A stretch of 64,000 bases of DNA from Gluconacetobacter aggeris (GTDB lineage Bacteria; Pseudomonadota; Alphaproteobacteria; Acetobacterales; Acetobacteraceae), in the NCBI RefSeq assembly GCF_014174395.1, contig NZ_JABEQD010000001.1, positions 372,001 through 436,000 of the forward strand, written 5' to 3'. The notes under the pieces were generated by a model that worked only from the letters and a program-made list of their open reading frames with translations, was not told the DNA's origin and made no database searches. The position numbers and the translations under genes were made by a program. Positions 26,882 to 36,501 of this stretch are shown piece by piece; position 1 is the first letter of the stretch, and every line of letters starts with the position of its first letter.

Positions 26882-27769
26882 CTACCGCAGCACATCCGAA
26901 ATATCGATCAGGAAATCCAGCACCGTGCGCGTCCGCAACGGCAATGTACGCGGCCCGGTATGCACGGCGTAGAATGGCAGCTCCGGCACCGTCCATTCCG
27001 GGAACAGGCGGATCAGCCGGCCGGCGGCAATATCTTCCCTCACCTGGAAAGACGGCAGCAAACCGATCCCCAGCCCCGCAAGGGTAGCCTGTAGCACCGC
27101 CTCGCTGCTGTTGGCGCGAAAAGGACCGCTGGCGGCGACCACGCTTTCCTCGCCATTGCCTTCGAAATGCCAGTCATGGCGCGTGCCGCCATAGGTATAG
27201 GCGATGCAGGGATGATTCAGCAGGTCACGCGGATGGGGGGGCGCGCCGCGCCGGGCCAGATAGTCCCCGCTGGCGACCGCGATCCGCTTGACGGTCCCCA
27301 GGCGACGGGCAATCAGCGATCCTTCCGCGATCTCGCCCACGCGCACCGCCAGATCCAGCCCTTCCTCGACCAGATCGCCGAACCCGTCGCGCATGATCAG
27401 TTCCACCGCCAGGTCCGGATGCTTGTCCAGCAACTCGCCCAGCCGGCCCGTCATGTACAGGCCGAAAGCCGTCGTGACCCCCAGCCGTACCAAACCGGAC
27501 ACCGACGCCCGGCGGCGGCCCAGCGCGGTTTCGGCGGTTTCCAGAATTTCCAGCACCTCGTAGGCATGGGGCAGCAGGCTACGCCCATCCTCGGTCATCA
27601 TCAGGCTGCGCGTCGTCCGAGCGAACAGGGTGGTGCCATAATGCGCCTCCAGCAGCGCGATATGGCGGGAAATTGTCGGCTGACTGGCGCCGGTTTCCCG
27701 CGAAACCGCGGAAAACGACCCGGTGGCAGCGACGCGAACAAAGCTGTGCAGAGCGGATAGCAGATCCAT
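26882..27769 (-). CDS. LysR-family transcriptional regulator
   Basis: 295 residues from the ATG at 27769 ('MDLLSALHSFVRVAATGSF'), the usual LysR start. The N-terminal winged helix-turn-helix reads 'GSFSAVSRETGASQPTISRH', and the effector-binding domain ends 'TVLDFLIDISDVLR'. The sequence resembles the LysR group with 'RLGVTTAFGLYMTGRLGELL', often repressors or activators of neighbouring oxidoreductase or transport genes. The nearest genes are the amino-acid ABC transporter upstream on the same strand, which could be the target, though there is no divergent partner. Effector unknown. The frame extends 18 codons upstream without a ribosome-binding site. Confidence 0.88.
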   Translation of the reverse strand: MDLLSALHSFVRVAATGSFSAVSRETGASQPTISRHIALLEAHYGTTLFARTTRSLMMTEDGRSLLPHAYEVLEILETAETALGRRRASVSGLVRLGVTTAFGLYMTGRLGELLDKHPDLAVELIMRDGFGDLVEEGLDLAVRVGEIAEGSLIARRLGTVKRIAVASGDYLARRGAPPHPRDLLNHPCIAYTYGGTRHDWHFEGNGEESVVAASGPFRANSSEAVLQATLAGLGIGLLPSFQVREDIAAGRLIRLFPEWTVPELPFYAVHTGPRTLPLRTRTVLDFLIDISDVLR

Positions 27770-27908
27770 GACCACATGACGTTCGGGTTGTCTTCGACTG
27801 GTTTTCTTTAGGCTTCCCACCATTTATGCACAACGTGACACAAAACAGCACCGACATGTGCCAGACGCATCAACCATATGCCCGGCATCGGAGGGGGAGC
27901 CCGGGTCC

Positions 27909-29414
27909 TCAGATATGCCCCTGCCGCTGGCGCCCGGTATGAAACCGCGCCTCGGCCAGGCGGGCCAGCCGAACGAACGGCAGGCCCAGCAGCAGATAGG
28001 CCACGCCGATCAGCAGGCCGGTGCCGAAATAATCGTAATAGGTCGAAGACAGCCGCACATAGGTCTGGCTGAGTTCGGTCAGCGTGATCACGCTGACCAG
28101 CGACGAATCCTTGAGCAGCGAGATGAAATCGTTGGTCATCACCGGAATGACCATCCGCACCGCCTGCGGCACCACGACGAAGCGCAGGGCCTGGAAATGC
28201 GTCATGTTCAGCGCGATCGCGGCCTCGATCTGGCCGCGCGCCACCGATTGCAGTCCGGCGCGGTAATTCTCGGCCTCATAGGCGGCATAATTCATGCCCA
28301 GCGCCAGCACGCCGGCCACGAACGGCGACAGGCGCAGGCCGATGCCCGGCAGGGCGTAGAAGATGAACAGGATCTGGATCAGCAGCGGCGTACCGCGCAC
28401 GATCTCGACATAGAGCGTCGCCAGCGCACCCAGCCAGCGCGGGCCATACCGGCGCATCAGTGCCAGGGCCAGCCCCAGCCCCACCGCCAGCACCATGGCG
28501 CAGGCCGAGACCGCAAAGGTCAGCAGCGCGCCATGCAGCAGCAGCGGCAGGAAGCTGACATAGCGATCGAACCGCGCCCCCCAGCCGGCCGTCGGCGCGG
28601 TGGCGGCCCGGTAATGGTCCCAGGCCTCCGGCGCAATCTCCGGCGTCGAGGCATCGCCGGTCAGGGCGGCCATGGCCGGCGTCCATAACTTCCAGCGCGC
28701 GAGAATGCGGTGCAGTTCGCCGTCCCGCATCATGCCGTCCAGCGCGGCATTCACCTGGTCGCGCAGCACGCTATTGCCCTGGGCGAAGGCGACGCCATAC
28801 GCCACCTGCCCGATCGGCGCGCCCGCCAGCTTCAGGTCCGGGTCCGGCGACCCATAATAAAGCGCGATGGTACCATCCAGCAGCACCGCATCCAGCCGCC
28901 CATTCTTCAGATCGGTATAGGCGTTGGTCTCTTCCTCGTACGCCCGGATGCGGATCGACGGATCGGCCTGCAACATGCGTTCGGCCGTGGTGTCCTTCAG
29001 CGTACCCACGACATGCCCGTGCAGCGCCGCCAGCGTGTCCAGCCCCTGCTGGTCGCGCCGCACGGTGATGCGTTCGGTCGTCATGTAATAAGGGCGGCTG
29101 AACAGCACGCCCTGTTCATGTTCGGGGGTGATCTCGATCCCGTCGATCACCATGTCGTACAGCCCGCGCTGCAGGCCGGGTATCAGCCCGTCCCAGTCGT
29201 TCTGGACAAACTGGGTCTGCCGGCCGAGGCGGCGGGCGATCGCCTGCGCGATCTCGTATTCATAGCCGGTCAGGCGGGACTGATCGGCCGGATCGTGGAA
29301 CACGAACGGCACATTGGCCTCGGCATCCGACGCCCAGCGCAGGGGCGCGGCATGGCTGGCCACGGGCAGAAACATCACCAACGCCAGCAGCAGGGCCATC
29401 AGGCCGGGCTTCAC
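27909..29414 (-). CDS. Polar amino-acid ABC transporter, fused substrate-binding and permease protein
   Basis: 501 residues. A signal peptide (about 1-23, 'MKPGLMALLLALVMFLPVASHA') precedes a periplasmic solute-binding domain of the amino-acid type (about 25-255, with 'GYEYEIAQAIARRLGRQTQF', 'YDMVIDGIEITPEHEQGVLF' and 'TDLKNGRLDAVLLDG'). A HisM/GlnP-type permease domain follows (about 285-490) with the 'EAAIALNMTHFQALRFVVVPQ' coupling loop. The start overlaps the ATPase stop by four bases (ATGA). Fused receptor-permease proteins are a known variant of glutamine/glutamate-type importers. The specific amino acid is not determinable. Confidence 0.92.
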   Translation of the reverse strand: MKPGLMALLLALVMFLPVASHAAPLRWASDAEANVPFVFHDPADQSRLTGYEYEIAQAIARRLGRQTQFVQNDWDGLIPGLQRGLYDMVIDGIEITPEHEQGVLFSRPYYMTTERITVRRDQQGLDTLAALHGHVVGTLKDTTAERMLQADPSIRIRAYEEETNAYTDLKNGRLDAVLLDGTIALYYGSPDPDLKLAGAPIGQVAYGVAFAQGNSVLRDQVNAALDGMMRDGELHRILARWKLWTPAMAALTGDASTPEIAPEAWDHYRAATAPTAGWGARFDRYVSFLPLLLHGALLTFAVSACAMVLAVGLGLALALMRRYGPRWLGALATLYVEIVRGTPLLIQILFIFYALPGIGLRLSPFVAGVLALGMNYAAYEAENYRAGLQSVARGQIEAAIALNMTHFQALRFVVVPQAVRMVIPVMTNDFISLLKDSSLVSVITLTELSQTYVRLSSTYYDYFGTGLLIGVAYLLLGLPFVRLARLAEARFHTGRQRQGHI

Positions 29415-30154
29415 AGCACGGACCTCAGGAACCGCCGCGTGCGCGCGTCTTCCGGCGCCACGAACAGCCGGTCGGGGTCGTCGGCCTCGACGATCTCGCC
29501 GCCATCCATGAACACCACGCGGTCAGACGCCGCCCGGGCGAAGCGCATGTCATGCGTGACTACAAGCTGGGTCATCCCCTCATTGTCCAGGGTGCGCATC
29601 ACCGACAGCACTTCTTCGGCCAGTTCGGGGTCGAGCGCGGAGGTCGGTTCGTCATACAGCATCACGTCGGGACGCATCGCCAGCGCCCGTGCAATGGCCG
29701 CGCGCTGCTGCTGGCCGCCCGACAGCGTGTCGGGATAGCGCGTGGCCATGGCGGACAGGCCCACCTTGTCGAGCAGGGCCAGCGCCTCGGCCCGCGCCTC
29801 GTCCGCCGGCATGCGCTTCACGCGCACAGGCGCCAGCATCACATTGTCCAGCACGGTGCGGTGGGGAAACAGGTTGAAGGACTGGAACACCATGCCGACA
29901 TGCGCGCGCAGGCGATGGGCGGCGTCCTCCTCCTGGCGGGTCCAGCGTCCGCCCGTGCGCGTGATCGTCACGCCGGCGATATCCACCGTCCCGGAATCGG
30001 GAATTTCAAGAAAATTGAGGCAGCGCAGGAATGTCGACTTGCCGCAGCCCGACGGCCCGATGATCGAAATCAGCTCGCCGCGCGTCACGTCCAGCGAGAT
30101 GCCGCGCAGCACCGCGTGGCCGTCGAACATCTTGCGCACCTGATCGGCCCGCAC
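29411..30154 (-). CDS. Polar amino-acid ABC transporter ATP-binding protein
   Basis: 247-residue GlnQ/HisP-type ATPase. It has Walker A 'GPSGCGKST', Q-loop 'VGMVFQSFNLFPH', ABC signature 'LSGGQQQRAAIARAL', Walker B 'VMLYDEPTSALDPE' and the switch His in 'VVTHDM'. The start is GTG at 30154 ('MRADQVRKMFDGH'). It is coupled by ATGA overlap to the receptor-permease gene. A strong terminator of acnA ends only about 12 bases upstream of this start, so the operon either has a promoter overlapping that terminator or depends on read-through. Confidence 0.93.
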   Translation of the reverse strand: MRADQVRKMFDGHAVLRGISLDVTRGELISIIGPSGCGKSTFLRCLNFLEIPDSGTVDIAGVTITRTGGRWTRQEEDAAHRLRAHVGMVFQSFNLFPHRTVLDNVMLAPVRVKRMPADEARAEALALLDKVGLSAMATRYPDTLSGGQQQRAAIARALAMRPDVMLYDEPTSALDPELAEEVLSVMRTLDNEGMTQLVVTHDMRFARAASDRVVFMDGGEIVEADDPDRLFVAPEDARTRRFLRSVL

Positions 30155-30162
30155 GACGGACT

Positions 30163-30200
30163 CAGCAAAAAACGCCGGCCCGGGGAAACCCGGGCCGGCG
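30163..30200 (-). terminator. Strong intrinsic terminator of acnA
   Basis: CGCCGGCCCGGG and CCCGGGCCGGCG form a perfect 12-pair stem with a four-base loop, followed on the minus strand by TTTTTTG. It is 30 bases downstream of the acnA stop and directly in front of the ABC ATPase start. Confidence 0.92.
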
Positions 30201-30230
30201 CCAGACTCATCAAACGAAAGAAGAGACCGT

Positions 30231-32924
30231 TCAGGCAGCTTTGGTCATCCCACGCAGCACATACTGGAGGATGCCACCATGCCGGTAATACTCGACCTCG
30301 TCCAGCGTATCGACGCGGCAGAGCAGCGGCACCGTTTCCCTGGTGCCGTCGGCGCGAGTGATTTCCATGTCGATCGTCATCCGCGGGGTGATGGTCTCCA
30401 GCCCCTTGATGTCGATGATTTCGTCACCCTTCAGGTTCAGCGACTTGCGCGTCGTGCCGTCCTTGAACAGCAGGGGCAGCACGCCCATGCCGACCAGGTT
30501 GGAACGATGGATGCGCTCGAAGCTCTCGGCGATCACGGCGCGAACGCCCAGCAGCAGGGTGCCCTTCGCCGCCCAGTCGCGCGACGAACCCATGCCATAT
30601 TCCTTGCCGCCGAAGACGACCAGGGGCACGCCCTCGGCCTTGTACTCCATCGCGACATCGTAGATCGAGCCTTCCTTCCCGTCGGGGAAGTGCTTGGACA
30701 GGCCCCCTTCGGTGCCCGGCAGCATCTCGTTCTTGATGCGGATGTTCGCGAAGGTGCCACGGACCATGATACGGTCGTTGCCGCGACGCGAACCGTAGGA
30801 ATTGAAGTCCTTCGCCGAAACCTGATGCTCATTCAGGTAGACGCCGGCAGGCGAGCTTTCCTTGATCGAGCCGGCCGGAGAGATATGGTCGGTGGTGATG
30901 TTGTCGCCCAGCAGGGCCAGGACGCGGGCCCCCACGATGTCGCCCTTCGGCTTGGGCTCGGGCGTGATGTCCTGGAAATACGGCGGGTCCTGCACGTAGG
31001 TCGAGGTCGGGTCCCACTTGTAGGTCTCGGAACCGGTCGCGACCTTCAGGGCCTGCCACTCCTTGGTACCCTTGCTGATCTGGCTGTAGCGCTTGATGAA
31101 CTCTTCACGCGTGATCGAGGAACCGATCAGGTCCGCGATCTCCTTGTTGGTCGGCCAGATGTCCTTCAGATAGACCGGCTTGCCGTCCGCCGACGTGCCC
31201 AGCGGCGCGGTGGTGATGTCCTCGCGTATCGTGCCGAGCAGCGAGTACGCGACCACCAGCGGCGGGCTGGCCAGATAGTTGGCGCGCACGTTGGGCGAGA
31301 TGCGGCCTTCGAAATTCCGGTTGCCCGACAGCACCGACACGGCGACCAGCTTGTTGCCTTCGATCGCATCCACGATGTGGGACTCGAGCGGGCCGGAATT
31401 GCCGATACAGGTCGTGCAGCCATAGCCGACGGTGTTGAAGCCCATCGCGTCGAGTTCTTCCGTCAGGCCCGCGCGGTCCAGATAGTCGGTCACGACCTGC
31501 GAACCCGGCGCCAGCGACGTCTTCACCCACGGCTTCGGCTTCAGGCCGAGCGCGCGCGCCTTCTTCGCCACCAGGCCGGCCGCGATCAGCACCGCCGGAT
31601 TGGAGGTGTTGGTGCACGAGGTAATGGCCGCGATCACCACGTCGCCGTGGCCGATCTCGTAGTTCGTGCCGGCCACCTTGGCCTTCTTGTGCGCATCGGC
31701 GGCGGGCACGCCCAGGCTGCCGGTCAGCTCGGTTTCGAACGCGCTGGTCGCGTCCTTCAGCGTCACGCGGTCCTGCGGGCGCTTCGGGCCGGCCAGCGAC
31801 GGCACGACGGTCGACAGGTCCAGTTCCAATGTGTCGGTGAACACCGGCTCATGCGATTCCGCGGTGCGGAACATGCCCTGGGCCTTCAGATATTCTTCCG
31901 TCAGCTTGATGCGGTGTTCGTCACGGCCGGTCTGGCGCAGATAATCCAGCGTCAGATTGTCGACCGGGAAGAAACCGCAGGTCGCGCCATATTCCGGCGC
32001 CATGTTGGCGATCGTCGCGCGATCGGCAACCGGCAGATGGTCCAGCGCCGGGCCGAAGAATTCGACGAACTTGCCGACGACGCCCTTCTTGCGCAGCATC
32101 TGGGTAACGGTCAGCACCAGGTCGGTGGCCGTCGCGCCCTCGGGCAGCTTGCCCGTCAGCTTGAAGCCGATGACGTCGGGGATGAGCATCGCGATCGGCT
32201 GGCCCAGCATCGCGGCCTCGGCCTCGATACCGCCCACGCCCCAGCCCAGCACGCCCAGGCCGTTGACCATCGTCGTGTGGCTGTCGGTACCATACAGCGT
32301 GTCCGGATAGACGTAGCTCTTGCCGTCGACGTCGGCCGTCCACGCGACCTGGGCGATATATTCCAGGTTCACCTGATGGCAGATGCCCGTGCCCGGCGGC
32401 ACGACCGAGAAATTCTCGAACGCTTCCTGGCCCCAGCGCAGGAACGCATAACGCTCGCCGTTCCGCTCGAATTCGATGGTGACGTTCTTCTGCAGCGCGT
32501 CCGGCGTGCCGGCCACGTCCACCATCACCGAGTGGTCGATGACGAGGTTGACGGGCACCAGCGGATTCACCTTCTGCGGGTCGCCATTCAGCTTCAGGAT
32601 ACCGTCGCGCATCGCGGCCAGATCGACCACGGCGGGCACGCCGGTGAAGTCCTGCATCAGGATGCGCGCGGGCTTGAAAGGAACTTCCTTCGTGCTGCTG
32701 CCCGCGGGCAGCCAGCCGGCAATCGACCTGGCATCGTCGACGCTGTACGACCGGCCGTCTTCGAAGCGCAGGATGTTCTCCAGCAGCACCTTCAGGCTCA
32801 CCGGCAGGCGCGTCACATCGCCAATGGTCTTCTCAGCTTCCGGGATCGAGAAATAATGGTACGTCTTGCCGTCGACATTCAGCGTACGGCCTGTCTTGAT
32901 TGAATCGTGCCCAACCGACTTCAT
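30231..32924 (-). CDS. acnA: Aconitate hydratase A
   Basis: TCA-cycle enzyme interconverting citrate and isocitrate through cis-aconitate with a [4Fe-4S] cluster. The 897-residue protein starts '[20 protein letters not shown]'. It shows '[24 protein letters not shown]', cluster cysteine regions '[11 protein letters not shown]' and '[14 protein letters not shown]', and '[15 protein letters not shown]'. The swivel domain carries '[11 protein letters not shown]' and '[18 protein letters not shown]'. It is the AcnA/IRP type, not AcnB. The ATG at 32924 has GGAGGA seven bases upstream. It is divergent from ccmAB and ends at a strong terminator. IRP-type aconitases can moonlight as RNA-binding proteins when iron is low, but nothing here tests that. 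Confidence 0.97.
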   Translation of the reverse strand: MKSVGHDSIKTGRTLNVDGKTYHYFSIPEAEKTIGDVTRLPVSLKVLLENILRFEDGRSYSVDDARSIAGWLPAGSSTKEVPFKPARILMQDFTGVPAVVDLAAMRDGILKLNGDPQKVNPLVPVNLVIDHSVMVDVAGTPDALQKNVTIEFERNGERYAFLRWGQEAFENFSVVPPGTGICHQVNLEYIAQVAWTADVDGKSYVYPDTLYGTDSHTTMVNGLGVLGWGVGGIEAEAAMLGQPIAMLIPDVIGFKLTGKLPEGATATDLVLTVTQMLRKKGVVGKFVEFFGPALDHLPVADRATIANMAPEYGATCGFFPVDNLTLDYLRQTGRDEHRIKLTEEYLKAQGMFRTAESHEPVFTDTLELDLSTVVPSLAGPKRPQDRVTLKDATSAFETELTGSLGVPAADAHKKAKVAGTNYEIGHGDVVIAAITSCTNTSNPAVLIAAGLVAKKARALGLKPKPWVKTSLAPGSQVVTDYLDRAGLTEELDAMGFNTVGYGCTTCIGNSGPLESHIVDAIEGNKLVAVSVLSGNRNFEGRISPNVRANYLASPPLVVAYSLLGTIREDITTAPLGTSADGKPVYLKDIWPTNKEIADLIGSSITREEFIKRYSQISKGTKEWQALKVATGSETYKWDPTSTYVQDPPYFQDITPEPKPKGDIVGARVLALLGDNITTDHISPAGSIKESSPAGVYLNEHQVSAKDFNSYGSRRGNDRIMVRGTFANIRIKNEMLPGTEGGLSKHFPDGKEGSIYDVAMEYKAEGVPLVVFGGKEYGMGSSRDWAAKGTLLLGVRAVIAESFERIHRSNLVGMGVLPLLFKDGTTRKSLNLKGDEIIDIKGLETITPRMTIDMEITRADGTRETVPLLCRVDTLDEVEYYRHGGILQYVLRGMTKAA

Positions 32925-33166
32925 TGGTTTTTCCTCCGTGGCGTCAGCAACGGATTATCCAATTGGGGCACGTGCTCCGCATATGGAGGCGGTGTGTTCC
33001 CTCTCTGGACAACCGGCTTGATCTCCCAACGGTCGTAGAACATACCCGGACGCGGTAACGACACAAGCTGGCCCCGGTAACAAGAACGCGGGAACACGCC
33101 GCCGCCGCCGCCGACCCCAATCCGAGGACGATCGCCATTCCTGCCCCCTGCCCCCTCGCCAGCCCC

Positions 33167-33823
33167 TTGCTGAATGTCGAAAACATCTCTGTTTTCAGAG
33201 GGGAAAGACTGGTTCTCGACAGTGTCGGGCTGCGGCTGGACGCCGGCGAGGCCCTGCTGCTGACCGGGCCCAACGGCGCAGGAAAGTCGACCCTGCTCCG
33301 CGTTCTCGCAGGATTGCGCAAACCGGAAGGCGGCCATGTGCTATGGGCGGGTATCGACGCCCTGGCCGACCGGACAACCCATGCCGCGCGGGTCGCCTAT
33401 CTCGGCCATCAGGACGCGCTGAAGCCCGGCCTGACCCTGCGCGAAAACCTCGCCCTGCCCGCCCGCGCCGCGGGGTCGGACCCGAAACAGGCCCCGAAAC
33501 AGGCCATGAAGGCACTCGATCTTCTGCCACTGGCCGACCTGCCGGCCCGCATGCTCTCGGCCGGGCAGAAGCGCCGCGCCGCGCTGGCGCGCGTGATGCT
33601 GGCCCGCGCACCGCTCTGGCTGCTCGACGAACCCAGCCTGGGGCTGGACACAAGCTCCATCGGGCTGCTGGAAGCCCTGTTTCACGCCCATCGCGAGACT
33701 GGCGGAATCATCATCGCAACCACCCATGTTCCCCTGCCCCTCCCCAATGCGCGGACCCTGGCCCTGCCGGGCGCGAGCGGCCTGGAAACCATGGAAGAGA
33801 TGGACATGGAGTCGTGGTCATGA
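33167..33823 (+). CDS. ccmA: Cytochrome c biogenesis (heme export) ATP-binding protein CcmA
   Basis: 218-residue ABC ATPase of system I cytochrome c maturation; with CcmB and CcmC it releases holo-CcmE. Motifs are Walker A 'GPNGAGKSTLLR', signature 'LSAGQKRRAALARVML' and Walker B 'LWLLDEPSLGLD'. It has the short CcmA length and the 'YLGHQDALKPGLTLRENL' segment typical of CcmA. The start is probably TTG at 33167 ('LLNVENISVFRGERLVL' with the first Leu as Met); no better codon precedes the conserved region. It overlaps ccmB by four bases (ATGA). Confidence 0.92.
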   Translation: MLNVENISVFRGERLVLDSVGLRLDAGEALLLTGPNGAGKSTLLRVLAGLRKPEGGHVLWAGIDALADRTTHAARVAYLGHQDALKPGLTLRENLALPARAAGSDPKQAPKQAMKALDLLPLADLPARMLSAGQKRRAALARVMLARAPLWLLDEPSLGLDTSSIGLLEALFHAHRETGGIIIATTHVPLPLPNARTLALPGASGLETMEEMDMESWS

Positions 33824-34515
33824 AGGCCGAGGGCATGCAGGCCTCCCTCCCCGCCCTGCTGGCGGCCGTCATCGGGCGCGACCTGCGGCTGGCGCTGCGC
33901 CATGGCGCCGATACGCTGGGCGCGGTGCTGTTCTTCATCCTCGCGGGCGCGCTGTTTCCCCTGGCGCTCGGCCCCTCGCCGGAGCTGCTGCGCCGGATGG
34001 CCCCCGGCATCGTCTGGGTCTGCGCCCTGCTGGCGGCCCTGCTGCCGCTGGACCGGCTGTTCGGATCGGAACTGGAAGACGGCTCGCTGGACCAATTGAT
34101 GCTGTCCGGCCTGCCGCCGGCGCTGGTGGCGCTGGCCAAGATGATCGCGCACTGGCTGACCACCGGCCTGCCCCTGCTGCTGGCGGCAAGCCCGCTGGCC
34201 ATCATGCTGGGCCTGCCGATGCCGGTGCTGCCGATCCTGCTCGCGGGACTGGCATTGGGGACCGCCATCCTGTCGCTGATCGGCGGCATGGCGGCGTCGA
34301 TCGTGCTGGGCGCGCGCCGGGGCGGCGTGCTGCTGCCGCTGCTGGTGCTGCCCCTGGCCACCCCGGCCCTGATCTTCGGCGCGGCAGCACTGGACGCGGC
34401 GCAAACGGGCCTGTCCTGGCGGCCGGACCTCGAACTGCTGGGTGCCTTCCTGGCCGGCGCGCTGCCGCTCTGCCCACTGGCGGCCGGCGCCGGCCTGCGC
34501 GCCGCCGTCGAGTAA
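33820..34515 (+). CDS. ccmB: Heme exporter protein CcmB
   Basis: 231-residue integral membrane partner of CcmA with six predicted membrane segments. It shows 'IGRDLRLALRHGADTLGAVLFF' at the start, 'DRLFGSELEDGSLDQLMLSGLP' in the CcmB signature region, and 'LPLLVLPLATPALIFGAAALD' near the end. The start is the ATG at 33820 overlapping the ccmA stop; an ATG five codons later is possible. CcmC, CcmD, CcmE, CcmF and CcmH genes do not follow in this window, so the rest of system I must be elsewhere. Confidence 0.92.
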   Translation: MKAEGMQASLPALLAAVIGRDLRLALRHGADTLGAVLFFILAGALFPLALGPSPELLRRMAPGIVWVCALLAALLPLDRLFGSELEDGSLDQLMLSGLPPALVALAKMIAHWLTTGLPLLLAASPLAIMLGLPMPVLPILLAGLALGTAILSLIGGMAASIVLGARRGGVLLPLLVLPLATPALIFGAAALDAAQTGLSWRPDLELLGAFLAGALPLCPLAAGAGLRAAVE

Positions 34516-34716
34516 GGCGGCAGCACCGCACCCATGGCCGCCGCCCCGTCCGGAACCCGGGGATCGCCCCGGCCTTCGTCCTGTCCTGGCTACTGGGGTG
34601 GTTGACCGACAGGCCGGTCTCGACGCCGGCCAATCGTCGGCTTCGGATGTGGCTTCAGGCCGGGGCGCATACACATGACAGACACGACGGTACGGATCAC
34701 CGATCAGCCGACCTGT

Positions 34717-34959
34717 CTACTGGATGTTGTCGCCCTCGCGCCGGCTGGTCCGCATGAGCCAGTCGATCTGGTTACGGACCTTCAGCCAGAACATGACGTC
34801 ATCGGGCCGATCCTCCTCCAGGCAGCGGGCGATATGACGCATCGTCATGCCGCGCGCACCAGCGCCACATACAGCGATCAGAGAATGCGCCATCGCCCGG
34901 ACACTGACCTTCTTCCGCGCACTCGGCTGCGATTCCTCCCGCGCATTTGCCTTGAACAT
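34717..34959 (-). CDS. Small basic hypothetical protein
   Basis: 80 residues, family not recognised. It starts 'MFKANAREESQPSARKKVSV'. The C-terminal half 'RHIARCLEEDRPDDVMFWLK' runs on to 'VRNQIDWLMR', like small conserved alphaproteobacterial proteins that sense or count stress. Codon usage and the Trp/Met-containing helix look more gene-like than the surrounding noise. No strong ribosome-binding site precedes the ATG at 34959. An overlapping plus-strand ORF here is less convincing. It sits alone between ccmB (convergent) and the decarboxylase. Confidence 0.45.
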   Translation of the reverse strand: MFKANAREESQPSARKKVSVRAMAHSLIAVCGAGARGMTMRHIARCLEEDRPDDVMFWLKVRNQIDWLMRTSRREGDNIQ

Positions 34960-35273
34960 TGATGATGATCCACAAGCCGTTTCGTCATGAGAGAGAGAGC
35001 CGCACACCATGCCGGGCCGTCGCTTTCCGGATCGGCAACACGCACGCCCCGGCATCGATCAGCAAAAAACGGCCGATCGAGCGGGAAGCGATCGTGCTCC
35101 TGCCCGCTTCGTGGCGTGAGAATATAAAACAAGACCGCTCCGGTCCTGTTTCGACTTGCCCAAGCCCATCAGGTCACCCCAGCCATCCTTGCCTAGATAG
35201 ACCCGTAACGATGGTTTCATTATGGCTTATGGACGACGAATCATGTCGGCCCACGCGCCGGGGACGATCATCC
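34960..35273. other. Non-coding stretch between small CDS and decarboxylase terminator
   Basis: About 310 bp with no supported gene. The notable item is a hairpin at 35127-35151: AAACAAGACCG and CGGTCCTGTTT, 11 pairs with one mismatch around CTC. On the minus strand TTTATATT follows, which could end a short transcript. A promoter for the small CDS may lie here. Confidence 0.4.
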
Positions 35274-35310
35274 TGAAAACAGAAAACCCGTCGCGAAGGG
35301 CGACGGGTTT
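35274..35310 (-). terminator. Intrinsic terminator of the decarboxylase gene
   Basis: On the minus strand AAACCCGTCGC and GCGACGGGTTT make an 11-pair perfect stem with a five-base loop, then a T-rich tail (TTTCTGTTTTC). It is about 60 bases after the decarboxylase stop. Confidence 0.85.
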
Positions 35311-35370
35311 CAGCAGCGGGCCGACCATCGGAGCACCCCCGGAAGAGGCGCATCCGCAATCGTCAGATAT

Positions 35371-36501
35371 TCAGATATAATGCTCGGTCAGCGGCGCGAA
35401 ACCGTTGAACCGGGTGGAGCAGTAGGTCGAAACATAAGCCCCGGTTGACAGCAGTTCGATCCGGTCGCCCGACGCCAGGTCCAGCGGCAGGGCGTAGGGT
35501 GCCTTTTCGTACATGATGTCCGCACCGTCACAGGTCGGGCCGGCAATCGCCACCTGACCCGTGGCGCCACCATCATGCGGCGTGCGGATGCCGTAGCGGA
35601 TCGACTCGCCCTCGGTCTCGGCCAGGCCGCCGAAACGGCCGATATCGAGATAGACCCAGCGCGTATCGTCCTTCAGCCCGCGACGGGTCACCAGCACGAC
35701 CTCAGACGACACCACGCCGGCATCGCCGACGATGAAGCGCCCGGGCTCGACGATCATCTCCGGCAGGTCGTTGCCGAAATGCTCGGTCATCGCATGGCTG
35801 ATCGCCAGTGCGAACCGGTCGATCTCGGGCACGTCCTCGCGGTAACGGATCGGAAAGCCGCCGCCCAGATTGACCATGCGCAGGTTCAGCCCCGCCGCGG
35901 CCAGGTCGGTGAACAGCATGCCGACCCGCGCGATCGCGGCTTCGTACGCATCGGTCGTCGTCTGCTGGCTGCCGACATGGAACGACAGGCCATACGGGTC
36001 CAGCCCCAGCGCGCGGGCGCGCAGCATCAGGTCGCGCGCGCTGTCCAGCGTGGTGCCGAACTTGCGCGACAGCGGCCATTCCGCGCCCTCGTTCTCGACG
36101 ATCAGGCGGCAATAGACGCGCGATCCCGGAGCGTGGCGGGCCAGCTTTTCCAGTTCCTCGATGCAGTCGAAAGCATACATCGTCACACCGGCCGCATGGG
36201 CATTGGCGATCGCCGATACCTTCTTGACGGTATTGCCGAACGAAATGTCCTGCGCCTGCGCACCCGCATCGAGGCACATGCGGATCTCTTCCCACGACGC
36301 GGCGTCGAAGGCCGAGCCCAGCGACACCAGCCGGCGCAGAATGGCTTCCGCCGGATTGGCCTTCACGGCATAATAGATGCGCGCCAGCGGCAGCACGTCG
36401 TGCAGCGAGCGATAGCGGGCCTCGACGCGGTCGACATCGACGACGAGGCAGGGCGTGGCAGGAGCATGCTCCGCCAGAAAATGGGCGATTTTGGGAGTCA
36501 T
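35371..36501 (-). CDS. Type III PLP-dependent decarboxylase, probably ornithine decarboxylase
   Basis: 376 residues of the alanine-racemase-fold (group IV) basic amino-acid decarboxylases. PLP lysine is Lys47 in 'YYAVKANP'. 'FHVGSQQT', 'VNLGGGFPI' and 'VEPGRFIVGDAG' bind phosphate and substrate, and the catalytic cysteine is Cys324 in 'PTCDGAD'. The family makes putrescine from ornithine (or cadaverine from lysine) for polyamine synthesis, and length and motifs fit eukaryotic-type ODC. The ATG at 36501 has GAAGGGA ten bases upstream; a TTG three codons earlier is less likely. The long structured 5' region may be a polyamine-responsive leader. ODC versus lysine/ornithine dual specificity cannot be decided. 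Confidence 0.88.
   Translation of the reverse strand: MTPKIAHFLAEHAPATPCLVVDVDRVEARYRSLHDVLPLARIYYAVKANPAEAILRRLVSLGSAFDAASWEEIRMCLDAGAQAQDISFGNTVKKVSAIANAHAAGVTMYAFDCIEELEKLARHAPGSRVYCRLIVENEGAEWPLSRKFGTTLDSARDLMLRARALGLDPYGLSFHVGSQQTTTDAYEAAIARVGMLFTDLAAAGLNLRMVNLGGGFPIRYREDVPEIDRFALAISHAMTEHFGNDLPEMIVEPGRFIVGDAGVVSSEVVLVTRRGLKDDTRWVYLDIGRFGGLAETEGESIRYGIRTPHDGGATGQVAIAGPTCDGADIMYEKAPYALPLDLASGDRIELLSTGAYVSTYCSTRFNGFAPLTEHYI

Noticed and set aside
34675-34962. 95-codon plus-strand ORF opposite the small CDS
   Set aside because: No clear ribosome-binding site, and less gene-like than the minus-strand frame.
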